Counted from the first letter of the stretch, positions 12,001 through 21,257 are shown. The stretch is DNA of 28,522 bases from Chara braunii (GCA_003427395.1 BFEA01000502.1:525636-554157); one strand, 5' to 3'. A program made the numbers and translations. Notes: generated from the sequence alone by a model not told the origin.

Positions 12001-15000
12001 CGATAAAAAAGTTCAGAGTGAGAGAAATTGTAACATTCTGAAGACTTCACATGAGCAGTGCTACCGGACCAAAATGGCTGGAAGCACTAGCCAAAGAAAA
12101 AAGGAAACTACCGCCATCGCATTTCTTTAAAATTTAAATGCTTGACCAAGGTAGCCGGACCAAAATGGCTGAGCAGACAACCCAAACAACGCCCCTATAT
12201 CCACAAAGCATTTCCTTACAGCCATTTAGACTGGCTTACATTCTCTGCATGTTCCTTCACCGCATATTTAGAATCACTAGATCTGACCAGAAATTTGTAC
12301 ATGAACACACGTTCCATATCCACAAAGCATTTCTTTAAAGCCATTTAGACTCGCATACATTCTCCGCACGTTCCTTCAGCACATATTTCGGATCACAACA
12401 TATGACCAAAATATTATTACAGGCAAGTTATTGCCGTCGTTTGCCTCTTTCGGGTAACTGCCAGCTGTCACTCGTTTCTTTTCTTGCCCTCTTCCATGAA
12501 TGTTTATGTCTTCACTGCCCACAAATGACTGCCGAATTCGCAGAGCATTGAGTTGGTGTAAGGGTGTCACATCCTAATCATCAGTGAGCTAAGAGTTTGC
12601 TAGGCTAGCAGCATGAGTTAGAAACCTGTTGTCTGCGCCTCATTGATTACCATACAAGCCTACAACCCCGATAGGACATCGGCAAATGCAATAAACAAAT
12701 CAGACATTGTGTACACAGAGTATTGCGACGAGATCATTGTGCACTTCCGCATGAAGACAAATCCAAATGACTCTTTATCAAGTGATGAGTGAGTGACCAA
12801 AATAGCAAAAGTTCAGTTTCCATTCGCAGCCATAGGCAACAGCAAGTGATGGGTACCCAAAATAGCTGTCAGCTGATAACTTGACAAACACCTGTGTAAA
12901 TTCCTTTCTTTTCAATGATCGAATCGGGGGATAGGTAGTAAAGCAGCCGCAAAACATTTGCGGCAACGTCAGTTCTGGTGCTCACACACGGTACCATCCC
13001 CACAGTTTTGCACAGCCAGTTCAGTTTTCCTTTGACCAGTCACTTTTCTTTCGGACAAGAAATACATGTACCGAAGTGAGCACACACCTCTGCTGCTTGA
13101 CGTGCTCGACGTGCCTCCTCCTGCCTCCTCTCCTGCCGCTTCCGTTCAGCTTCCTGGAATTTTCTCATGATATCTGCTTTCTTCTGTCTCTCGACGTCTT
13201 CTTGTCTCTTCCTCTCAAGATCGGCAGCCTTCTTTAGCTCCTCGTTCAGCGCTTGCCTATCCCTTTCCAGACGCCTTTGCTCTTCCAGCTTCCGCTTCAA
13301 TTCCTCATCCGTTTTGCGCCTCTCCTCTTCCTGTTTCTTGGACATCTCCTCATAAAGCTGCCTCTTCCTCTCTAACTGAGCTCTCCTCATGGCCTCTTCA
13401 GCTTTTTTATTGGCTTCTTCAGCTTTTGCCTTCTCTTCTGCTGCCTTCTTAGCTGCTGCTTCTACGCGTTTCTTCTCTTCGAGTTCCCGTTGCCTCCTCT
13501 CTTCCTGGCGCTTTTCTTCCAACTCTTCCTGCCTCCTCCTTTTCATCTCCTCCTTTTCCCTCCTCAATTCTTCTTCCCGCTTCTCTTTCTCCATCCTTGC
13601 TTTTTCTTCTTCTCTATCCTTCCTTTCCATCTCCGCAACCTCCTCCTTCGCCTTCTTCACTTTCTCCTTTCTTTGCCGATCTCTTTCAGCTTCCATTTGC
13701 CTCCGTTCTTCCTCCTGTTTCCTCCTGATTTCATCCAGCCGTAGCTGTTCCCGCCTTTTCTCTTCCCTTGCCATCTCCTCCTCCCTGAGTCTCCTCTCTT
13801 CTTCTTCTCTGTGCCTCCTCTCCTCTTCCTCCCTGCATCTCCGTTCCTCTTCCTCTTTCCGCATTCTCTCCTCCTCACGTTGCCTCCTCTCCTCCTCTTC
13901 CCTATGCCTTCTCTCACGTTCTTCTCTCTGCCTTCTCTCATCTTCCCTCCTCTCCTTCTCCTCCTCTAGTCTCCTCTCCTCCTCTAAGCGTTTTCTTTCC
14001 ACCTCCTCCAGACGACTTTTCTCCTCTTCCAGGCGCCTTTTTTCCTCCTCCATGTGTCTTTTCTTCTCCTCCTCCTCCACGCGTTTTCTCTTCTCCTCGA
14101 GGTACTTTTTCCTTGCCTCCTCAAAATACTTCATTAGCTCCTCCTTTCTTTTGGCCCTCCGCTCCTCGATTCTCCTCTTCTCCTCCTCCTCCATTCTCCT
14201 CTTCTCCTCCTCCTCCATGCGCCTCTTCTCCTCCTCCTCCATGCGCCTCTTCTCCTCCTCCATGCGCCTCTTCTCCTCCTCCTCCATGCGCCTCTTCTCC
14301 TCCTCCACTCTCCTCTTTTCCTCCTCTATGCGCCTCTCCTCCTCCTCCTCCATGCGCCTCTTCTCCTCCTCCTCCATGCGCCTCTTCTCCTCCTTGCGCC
14401 TTCTCTCCTTCTTCAGTGCCTCCTCCATTCGTTTCCTTAACTCCTCCATTCTTTTTGCTCTCTGCTCTTCCTGTCTCCGCTTCTGCTCCTCCTCAACCCT
14501 CCGAGCTTCCTGCTCTTCCAGTCTCCGCCTCTGTTCTTCCTCAAGCCTCCGAGCTTCTGCCTCTCTCTTCCTTTGTGCTTCTGCCTCTCTGCACCTTCTC
14601 TCCTCCTCCATCTGTCTTTTCTGCTCCTCCTCAGTGCGCTTTTTCTCCTCCTCTTCCTCCTGCATCCGTTTCTCCTTCTCATAGTACCTCATCCGTTCCT
14701 CCTCCAAGCGCTTCTTCAGCTCCTCAATTCTCTTCTTCCTTCGTTCCTCCTCCTCTTCGAGCCTCGTTATTTGTTCTTCTCTGGCTCTCTTTTTTTCGTC
14801 TCTCAATTTCTGTGCTTCCTGCTCTTTCCTCATTCCTTCCTCTTGCTCCTTGCACCTCCTGTCTAATTCCTCCATCTGCCTCACTTTCTGTTCCTCAATT
14901 TGCCTCATTTTCTGTTCCTCGATTTGCCTCCTCTCTCTCTCCTCCTTGCACCTTTTCTCCTCCTCCAGGCGCCTCCTCACCTCCTCCATTTTTTTAATCC

Positions 15001-16009
15001 TCTCCTCCTCCATTTTTGTAATCCTCTCCTCCTCCATTCTTTGCTTCTGCTCCTCAACACTTCTGGCCTCGTCCTCTCTAAGGTTCCTTTCCTCTTCCTC
15101 CCTCTGCCCCTTCTCCTCCTGGTCCTGACTTTTCCTTCCATCCCCTTCCTTCTCCGTCAGCACGTTCAGAGGTTCAGTGTGTTCACGCATGCCTTGCTGC
15201 TCCAATATTACTTCCTTTTCGGTTCCTATGTGTTTTCCTGTGCCTTTTTTCTCCCTCACACCCACATCCTCCTCTGCTCTGAATTCGTGTGCCTCCCTAT
15301 TCTTCCTCACTACGGTGTCCTTGTTCTCCTTTATTCTGCTTTCTTCTTCTGTTCTCATCGCTGAGCCTTCCATTTGTGCCTCTTCCTGCCTCTCCCACTC
15401 CACAGCCTCCTCCTTACCATGCCCCAGCCACACCTTTCCTTTCTCCCCTGCACATCTCTGCTCAACCTCCTCCACATACAGTCTATCAACAGCATCTTTC
15501 TTCTGTCCTTGTCCATCTTGCCTCCTCGTTCCAATCTCAACACTCAGCTCATCCACATTTGGCGGTACCTGACTCTCCCCAATCTTCCTCTCCTCGTCTT
15601 TCTTCAACTTGCTCAACTTCCGCAACGTCTCAGCCTTCACCCTCTCAAGTTCCTCATCATTTTCCTGCGGTTTTCCTTGGCTACCTGCATTTCTGAACAG
15701 CCCTGCTGAACGTCTATGCTGCAAATCTCCATGAGTTAAATCTACAACATCTATAGGACTGGCAGAATGTTGACGCTCTGGACCAGGCGATCCTTGGCAA
15801 TGACTCGAGTTACTCGTTGCTTGACCAGAAGAGAGCCTGCACTGTGGGGTCGTCAAATCAATGACCTCAACATCACCCCCCCTATACTGGACCCCATGAT
15901 GTAGTCCTGCTTCACCGTCGTCTTCTTTAAGATCCGCTTGCGCGGCTGGACGTCTGGGCTCTGGAGTCGTCAAATCTACAAAATCACCACAAGTGCCATT
16001 AAGCTGTGC
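5313..16009 (-). CDS. NFKBIL1-like protein with SIM repeats and a long coiled coil (gene model, five exons)
   Basis: Joining 16009-13088, 11286-11257, 10170-10009, 8177-8036 and 5641-5313 on the minus strand gives one open frame of 1194 codons and a TGA. Every intron starts GT and ends AG, and phases match at each join (0, 0, 0, 1). Domain order: residues 1-100 carry three V/I-D-L-T motifs; about 115-1085 are charged, Glu/Arg/Lys-rich and predicted helical; the last 110 carry W-N-D-L, D-I-P-W-P and H-P-D-K-F. That last set is the signature of the C-terminal domain of NF-kappa-B inhibitor-like protein 1, whose human member has V-P-W-P and H-P-D-R-F at the same spacing. Human NFKBIL1 is about 380 residues with N-terminal ankyrin repeats; I see no ankyrin repeats here, so only the C-terminal family assignment is firm. 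Nuclear action is inferred from the SIM-like motifs and the family. The 5' end is not resolved: the first listed exon begins at a splice acceptor, so at least one more exon lies upstream. Confidence 0.82.
5761..6130 (+). repeat. 239-bp tandem duplication in the last intron
   Basis: AGCACGTAAATAAGCCTTAC occurs at 5761 and 6000, with AATAACCTACTCCTAA and GGGGCTGGTTGG-like segments shared. It lies inside the 5642-8035 intron. The remainder of that intron has an A-rich run at 6901-6923 and a pair of loosely inverted CCGGACC/GTGCAGACG blocks (6850-6890 and 7085-7130), but no gene. Confidence 0.65.
8036..8177 (-). CDS. Linker-helix exon of the NFKBIL1-like gene
   Basis: The exon is 142 nt: acceptor AATAATACAG, donor AAAAG|GTAATG. 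It encodes 47 codons plus one base, beginning RSRADAEAEAKAQADYRAKM, with W-E-W-A-E-Q-Q-R-R near the middle. It ends in phase 1, which matches the two spare bases at the start of the terminal exon (G+GC gives Gly). This is the last helical segment before the conserved C-terminal domain. Confidence 0.8.
8950..9037 (+). repeat. (CT)n microsatellite
   Basis: It has about 44 uninterrupted CT dinucleotides. It is inside the 8178-10008 intron. The rest of the intron (9150-9600) has a loosely repeated GGCTTCCCATC..GATCCACAACAG motif and no gene. Confidence 0.95.
10009..10170 (-). CDS. Coiled-coil exon of the NFKBIL1-like gene
   Basis: The exon has 54 codons, phase 0 at both ends. The acceptor is CTGTGTGCAG and the donor GAG|GTAGAG. 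It begins EEEERRKAERAAANEEKR, continues as an Arg/Glu/Ala helix, then becomes less charged (ANGKPHEDAQPKPE) at its end, where the rod appears to stop. An alternative donor a few codons later is possible; the one chosen keeps phase with the next exon. Confidence 0.8.
10530..10595 (+). repeat. Short tandem duplication
   Basis: CACATCCCATCGTACATTTT is duplicated with a 39-bp offset, each followed by GGAGT(C/T)ACTCGCATCACA. It lies in the 10171-11256 intron; nothing else of note is seen in 10600-11220. Confidence 0.7.
11257..11286 (-). CDS. 30-nt microexon of the NFKBIL1-like gene
   Basis: This is a ten-codon exon reading EKRREAELKK. It is bounded by GTGTGCAG on the acceptor side and AAG|GTATGC on the donor side. 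It is phase 0 at both ends and continues the charged helix of the large exon into the 10170-10009 exon. The same acceptor context (TGTGTGCAG) occurs at the next exon, which supports real splice sites. Because it is a multiple of three, it could be skipped without breaking the frame. Confidence 0.7.
11525..11760 (+). repeat. Purine-rich (GGA/GAA) minisatellite
   Basis: GAGGCAACATCTGCACCAGC and a near copy are about 105 bp apart, embedded in GGAGGAGGGAGAAGG sequence. Long frames on both strands (Ser/Pro-rich minus, Arg/Glu-rich plus) come from this bias. It is within the 11287-13087 intron. Confidence 0.7.
11880..12400 (+). repeat. Diverged repeats with ACCAAAATGGCTG units
   Basis: CC(A/G)GACCAAAATGGCTG occurs at about 11886, 12066 and 12157. 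A separate 117-bp unit (ATATCCACAAAGCATTTC, CCATTTAGACTNGCNTACAT) is doubled at 12198 and 12316. From 12400 to 13087 nothing further is recognised. Confidence 0.65.
13088..16009 (-). CDS. Large internal exon: SIM-like array and Glu/Arg-rich coiled coil
   Basis: The exon is 2922 nt, exactly 974 codons. It is open from a strong acceptor (pyrimidine-rich stretch, then TTTTGCAG, ending at 16010) to a GAG|GTGTGT donor at 13087. The open frame runs on into the upstream intron to an ATG at 16084, but the acceptor makes 16009 the better start. Residues 10-14, 49-53 and 88-92 read FVDLT, VIDLT and VVDLT. From about residue 115 the sequence is dominated by E, R, K and M in seven-residue-like patterns (EEEKRRMEE-type units), as in caldesmon/trichohyalin-like single-helix or coiled-coil rods. 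Around 14165-14400 the units are almost identical at DNA level, so the rod has grown by repeat expansion. It reads as coding because it stays open for 974 codons with SIMs in frame and joins downstream exons in phase. Its role is unknown; a scaffold or spacer is my inference. Confidence 0.85.
14165..14400. repeat. Coding minisatellite in the coiled coil
   Basis: About nine near-identical units of CTCCTCCTCCATGCGCCTCT type, 21-27 bp each, encode the minus-strand EEEKRRM blocks. Exact identity over many units shows recent expansion. Copy number is likely to vary between individuals and to be hard to assemble. Confidence 0.8.
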
Positions 16010-17407
16010 CTGCAAAACGAAAAGGTACTTTTGTGAGATGGCCATCAGAATCATAGGCCAGTCCTTACCCGTTCTTCCTCTCAATCAGTTGAGGCAACTT
16101 CCAATTTTCCACGTAAAAACATTGGAGTGCCCAACTAACATAACCGATCCTCAGCTCCTTCCATATCAAAACCGCAGGCGCAATTCTTTTCAAGCGCCAG
16201 CATGCAAAGTGTCTGTTAAAACACTGGCAATTTCAACAGGCAATTGGAAACAGCTGATACTAGAGCCCTGGACACCCATTACATGAAAAAGTTTCTTGTT
16301 GATTATTAGCACAAAGTCTCAAAGAGTGGGCCGCCAATTTCTGCAGCACAGACATGCACCCGTGCTGTGTAGTAGCAAAGGCTGAGATAGGCCGGCGGAC
16401 CAGAGTCCACTGGCTTGTTAACAACAAGCACAAGATGGGTTTCAAAATCGGTCGACCGGCGCAAACACAGCATCAGATGGTGCCCGGCCCGATCAGTAAG
16501 AACAAATCAAAATGGCCTATGGCCTATTGCAAATGACCTCAAAGTTTCATCTAAAGGGCAACTTCGGAGACTGATGGCAGACTCCCAATTGTTTGTACTC
16601 CCCAATCTTTCCCTGATAGATGTGATTGTGAGTGTACGCACACGGTATTTTAGATCCAAGTGTTTTGTACCTTGTCCTCCCCCCAGCCCGCAACAACGCC
16701 CAGGGTCACAACATAAAACCCACCTCCGAGGCGATCTTGCGTTCTTTTCCATGCCATCCCCTAGCCCGTAACCATGTCCAAGGAGCTATGTGCACATGTG
16801 CAAGTACTTTTTCACACTCGCATTTGACATTTTCAATGGCTGGCAAATCAAACATATAAGCCTGTCTTTCTTCACCATCTTCTCAGAAAATTTTGCCGCA
16901 TTTTGGGAAAGCATTAGTGTGAGCCCATTCGGGCTTATCACAAAACCTCGTGAGCGGAAAGATAAGAACCAACAACATGCACACCATACCGAAATGGTGA
17001 CAAGAGTTCTTCGCGCATTGTGAATCAGTGAAACTAGTAAGTCAGGACCTTGCTATCATCGACTTCCTTCAAATTACATATGGCTGATATGCGCCATATA
17101 TGGCTACCGGTCTCACTAATTCACTCAAAAAAAGCGGGAGACAAAAGATAACAGTGTTAACAAAAGACCATATAACACACCAGCCGTATGTTATGTTATG
17201 CCTCCTCATTGCCAACTCAACTTCCATGCACACATCTGAGAGGATCGCAGCAAGAGAAAAGCAGCTGTCAATCACCCGCATAATTTCCACCCCATTATCA
17301 CCCCAGTAAGGTCTCTCTCCCCCAAGTACAGCACCGTCTACCTTCTAGAGCCTTCCTGCTCTCTGCATGTGGACGAGAAGCGGGGAAAGCAGGGACCATC
17401 ACTCAGA
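16010..17407. other. Upstream intron, no feature seen
   Basis: This is the sequence immediately 5' of the large exon. I searched the minus strand for a first exon with ATG and a phase-0 donor and found no convincing one. The frames that exist are short and lack good splice sites. No repeat or RNA was recognised except a small CATATGG-containing inverted repeat near 17080-17105. Confidence 0.5.
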
Positions 17408-17487
17408 CTACCGTCTTACCCAAGTGGAACATATGGTCACAGATGCAGCTATAATGACCATATGTTCTATTCGAGGCAAGAAGGTAG
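17408..17487. mobile_element. MITE, copy 3 (80 bp, shortened)
   Basis: It starts CTACCGTCTTACCC and ends GGCAAGAAGGTAG. The inverted arms extend inward through ATATGGTCA / TGACCATAT with only about 14 bp between them. It is a shorter and more diverged member of the 111-bp family, missing part of the centre. Confidence 0.6.
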
Positions 17488-17533
17488 GGAAGCGTTTAGA
17501 ATCTAAACATACTGCACGCCAACTCTGCAATAG

Positions 17534-17587
17534 CCGGATGGCAGGGTCTTTGTCATGTTCAACGACACTCGAAGACCCTGCCACCGG
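17534..17587. repeat. Short imperfect hairpin
   Basis: CCGGATGGCAGGGTCTT is repeated inverted as AAGACCCTGCCACCGG about 20 bp away, with one extra base in the left arm. It lies 47 bp from MITE copy 3 and could be another small foldback element. Confidence 0.5.
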
Positions 17588-17929
17588 ATAGTGCAGAGGT
17601 TGAATGTATGTTTCCATCCACCATATGTATGATGCCGCACATCATAGTACATGCGCTCACTGGAAGAAAACTCACCCCGCCCTCCTTACTGCCAGTGAGT
17701 AGATGGTGTTCCAAGTCATGCTTTTGAATGTAGTGGGACGGGGGGTATGCTCACCTCGGCTTAAAGGTTTGGAATGGAATGGATTGAGGCGACGGTAGGA
17801 TAAGTAGGCACTGAAAGGGTGTGAGCATATAGAATGGGTTCTGGATTTGTGTCGTATTATCGTTTGTCCATTTGCGGTGTGGTTTTTGTTTTGTTTGGGA
17901 TTGGATAGATAGACCGCGGACTCTGAGTT

Positions 17930-18365
17930 TTTTTGGTTGTCGAGGATTTCGTAGGGTTTTTTCATAGGGTTGCGGAGGATTTCGTAGGATTTTTAACTCG
18001 CACAAGCTCTCAGCGATATAAAAAACGTTCTCAAGGGCGCGAAGCCAGTAGCAGAATGCCCGTAGATCTTGAAAGTAGAACTGAGCTGCGAGAAAAGAAC
18101 AGCGGGAAGAGCAGGTAAGCCTGCGAAGAGGGTAGACGACTGGTCGCCGTTTCTCCGTTTGTCTTTTCCGGCGGATTTTTGTTTCGTAGGATTTCGTAGG
18201 ATTTTGTAGGATTTCGTATCTCCCGCAGCCCGCAGTGATAAAAACGTTCTCAAGGGCACACAGTCGGTTTGCTGTTTGCCCGTAGGTTTTGAAAGTCGAC
18301 CTGCACTGCTAAAAAACAGAGGGAAGAACGGTGAAGCCTGCCAAGAGGAGCAGACGACTGATCTG
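17930..18365 (+). repeat. 219-bp tandem duplication upstream of the hammerhead
   Basis: Two diverged units share ACGTTCTCAAGGGC (18025 and 18244), GCCCGTAG..TTGAAAGT and AGACGACTG (18134 and 18352). The offset is 218-219 bp. They are separated by runs of a GTAGGATTTC motif. The array ends about 230 bp before the ribozyme, so both may belong to one non-autonomous retroelement; that link is inference. Confidence 0.6.
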
Positions 18366-18594
18366 GGAAAACGAGTGTGAAAAATAAGTTACTCGGGGAA
18401 GTGTGGGTGTACCAACCGGTAGAAAGCGACCAGGGTGACAAGGGCAAATGGGACTTGTTGAAAGAACTGAGCCAGCTGTAGCTAGGAAACGGAAGCTTCC
18501 TTTGTAAAGAAACTTTAGTAGGCCATAGCAGGCGACATCAGATGAAACTCAACTATAAGTAGGGTCGTAGGTAAACCTTAATCATCTCGAAACG

Positions 18595-18640
18595 CCCCCT
18601 GATGAGGTTGCTAACTGGCAGCAACCGAAACTAGTCGGGG
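18595..18640 (+). ncRNA. Type I minimal hammerhead ribozyme motif
   Basis: All conserved core parts are present in order. Stem I 5' strand CCCC is at 18595-18598. CTGATGA is at 18599-18605. Helix II GGTTGC/GCAACC is 6 bp with a 9-nt loop, 18606-18626. GAA is at 18627-18629. A very short, palindromic stem III (ACTAGT) is at 18630-18635. The cleavage-site C is at 18636, and stem I 3' strand GGGG at 18637-18640 pairs with the CCCC. Predicted cleavage is after 18636. Type I hammerheads with a two-base-pair palindromic stem III are the form described in Penelope-like retroelements, where two copies are thought to act as a dimer. The element carrying this one is not recognisable as coding sequence here. 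Confidence 0.75.
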
Positions 18641-18964
18641 ATGCCAGCTCCTCGGTCCTGATGACGGAGCTGCCATAGTTAAGATATGGAATGTGCTTCA
18701 TTGTTGTATTCTGCGGATTTTTTCGAGATCATTTTCACATACTGCTGCTGCGCAGCGCAGCTATGTGTTGGGTGTTCGTCGGTCTTGACTGACTTTGCTA
18801 TTTCTATTACTTCGAATGTATACTTCCATGCAGCCACCATATGCATGTTGTCGAGCATCATACATATGTTTCCATGAAGTTAGAGCCAGACCCCACCCGT
18901 GCTATGTTTGTGCTGCGAAAACACAAATCAGGCCATCCTAATGACCAGGGTCATGCTCCCTTAC

Positions 18965-19243
18965 CCCAAACATTGTCTTAATTAAGCCTGGTCTTTTGAA
19001 CCCTTTGTCCCACAGTGATCTGTTATCCATCCTCACAGATATCTCGGAGATCTTCAAGCATTCTAGTAGAAAATACCTCCTCAACAACCCTTTGGAGATG
19101 AGGCTAGAGATCACAAGCTCCAAAAGTTTTGCAGCTTTTTGAAATGCTTCTGATATCAGACTTGTCTCAATCTCGCTTGCAACATGCATACATGTATCTG
19201 CCGATGGAAAAACCAACTTCATGAACTCAGAATCAGCAACGAA
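18965..19243 (-). CDS. Candidate upstream exon, unrecognised helical segment
   Basis: 93 codons are open between an AAG acceptor (GGTGCAAG, or TCTGAG six codons later in the same frame) and a good donor, GGG|GTAAGG. It is phase 0 at both ends, so it can splice directly to the large exon at 16009. The frame holds VADSEFMKLVFPSAD, then helices AAKLLELVISSLISKG and YFLLECLKISEISVR. I do not recognise a family with confidence. The alternation of Leu/Ile-rich helices resembles helical-repeat proteins. The plus strand here also has some open sequence, so coding status is moderate at best. Confidence 0.4.
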
Positions 19244-19435
19244 CTTGCACCGGCGACATGCGCCCACACAGAAAACTCAGAAATATGGCCTCTGGCCAGA
19301 AACTCAGTTCAAGTCAACTGTTACAACTTGCGGCTATGGCCGCCGAACACTGTCTGAAGTCCAAACCGAACACTACCTCCACCATCAGCCTTACTCTCAC
19401 TCACGCATACACGCACGAAGATTCACCCTGAATGT

Positions 19436-19437
<2 letters not shown>

Positions 19438-19468
<31 letters not shown>
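19438..19468 (+). repeat. (CA)n microsatellite
   Basis: About 15 CA units. The adjacent 19490-19800 region repeats a GGGCCCAAACCGCATAAGCC-like unit several times (19668-19790). From 19800 to 20370 no gene or clear repeat is seen. Confidence 0.9.
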
Positions 19469-19472
<4 letters not shown>

Positions 19473-20378
19473 TCTATGTTGACATCAGCAGCTTGGCAGC
19501 TATGGCCGCCGTCGTCTTCCTCTGCCCACTTCAGCTTCGGGCACCTGCAGACCTCCACACACGAGTCACACACTGGGAGCACTTCCCCATGCCTTGCAGG
19601 CGAATGAATGAATGACTGGGCGCTGCTACTTTATTTATACTATCGTGGACTGGCCAGCCCTGGCCCTGGGCCCAAACCGCATAAGCCTGTGGGGCCCAAA
19701 CAGCGTGGACCGGTGATGCCCCAAGCCGCAAGGGCCTGCGGGGCCCAAGCCGCATGAGACTGTGGGCTCCAAACCGCGTGGGAGCCCACCTGGTACTTGC
19801 TGACTGGGCGAGGTAGACTGGCCTACTTACTGACTCAAACGCAGTAGACTGTCCTACGACTTTCTAGAACCTAGGACTGACTCTTTACTAACAGCTAGAA
19901 CTAACTACGGACTGACCCTTACACTACCGAAGAGCCAGGTAGAGGCACAAGGGCCCTACCTAAGCCTAACGGTACCACACAAAACTACTAACACGAGGGG
20001 CTGTTGTTCAAGACCTACGGTTGACTAACACCCAGACTAACCTACCTAAGGGATTTAGGGGCAGGTCGCGGGTTCAAATCTCACATAGGGTTACAGGGTC
20101 AATGTACAGTGCTAGGGGGTAGGTCTAGGGATCGAGTCCTGATGTCAGCATCTGTCGAGTAAACTCTGTGAAACCGTTTCAGTTCCACACAGGGTCCGTA
20201 CTAACGTGTCCAAAAATGGAAAGAGACTAGGACTACCTGCGGAAAACAAGAAAAAAAGGATCGGAATACGACATGGTACAACCATGAACTGTTGAAATAC
20301 AGGCCTCTGTTCGATTCCCAATGAACTCAGAGTGAGTAACTGTGAAAGTATCTGGGGCCGGTCAGTTTGAAGATGATA

Positions 20379-20524
20379 CCTCAAGGCCGTTACCCTTTTG
20401 GGGGTTTGAGGGGGGAGAGAAGGGAACCAGAAAAACAAAAACTTGATATAGTTGGGCTCGGAATATGACAGGTCTCCAAGCTGAAATCGGAATATTGCAA
20501 AGAAAAAGGGTAACGGCCTTGAGG
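20379..20524. repeat. 21-bp perfect inverted repeat
   Basis: Arms at 20379-20399 and 20504-20524 are exact reverse complements (left arm begins CCTCAAGGCCGTTACCC) around about 104 bp. The right arm runs into a tandem pair of about 50-bp units, GATGATACCTC..CAGGGTCAGG, at 20525-20620. No transposase-like coding is present. Confidence 0.65.
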
Positions 20525-21059
20525 ATGATACCTCCAGGGTCAGGTCCCACCGGTGCCACGTTCATACTTGGAAGATGATACCTCACAGGGTCAGGTCCCA
20601 CCGGTGCCATGTTCCTACTTGAAAGGGCCAGGTTCGAGCTTTTACAGCACAAACAAATGGACTGCCCCAAGGGCCCCAGAAACATAAATGCTGGTCTTGG
20701 AATACCATGGCAACAGGGGGAACATAGATAGAGCCTAGAAGTCCATTGGCACCACATGCTGGGAAGGAAGGAGAGCTTCACTCCGCACAGTGCACTTAGA
20801 CCTTTGCCTTCTGAATAGCTTCAATCCGTGGGCATTTTGAGTACGATGATTGCAGGGACGTCCATCTAGGACTTCTTGTCTCTCACAAGACGGCAGAGAC
20901 TCAGCCTGTACATGAGAGAAGTGGATGGTGCTTTACCTGTGTGAGAGGAAACATAGAATTCCCGACCTGAAGGTTGCCTGGGAGTGCCTTTTCCGCTCAC
21001 AGATTTTTCCCACTCTTCCACAGCCACCTCTAGCCTTTCTTCCAGATATCCGCGATTTT

Positions 21060-21240
21060 CTGAATTGAACTTAGTTTGATTTTGTTGTCGTATCTGCCAT
21101 TTTCTGAATTGAACATAGTTTGATTTTGTTGTCGTATCTGCCATTTNATTTTGTTGTCGTATCTGCCATTTTCTGAATTGAACATAGTTTGATTTTGTTG
21201 TCGTATCTGCCATTTGCTGAATTGAATTATTGAACATAGT
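21060..21240 (+). repeat. About 44-bp tandem array with an unresolved base
   Basis: TTTTGTTGTCGTATCTGCCA recurs at 21080, 21124, 21149 and 21193, each followed by TTTNCTGAATTGAACATAGT. The single N at 21147 interrupts one unit and shortens its spacing, so copy number is probably wrong in this assembly. Confidence 0.8.
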
Positions 21241-21257
21241 TTAATTTTGTTTTCGTT

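Noticed and set aside
12376-12570. Minus open frame inside the 11287-13087 intron
   Set aside because: No good acceptor/donor pair in phase 0, and the direct 13088-to-11286 join already keeps the frame.
13389-14684. 431-codon plus-strand open frame, Ser/Leu/Phe-rich, and a 294-codon Pro/Ser-rich frame overlapping it
   Set aside because: Both are antisense readings of the GAG/AGG/AAG-biased coiled-coil exon. Composition is a mirror of that bias and no splice or domain signal supports them.
18645-18675. Second CTGATGA just after the ribozyme
   Set aside because: It lies in the loop of a CAGCTCC/GGAGCTG hairpin with no following GAAA, so it cannot form a second hammerhead by itself.
20940-21000. 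Possible small minus-strand exon beginning RKRHSQATFRSG
   Set aside because: It has an acceptor-like and a donor-like site, but its end phase does not fit the neighbouring candidate exons and it borders a tandem array.
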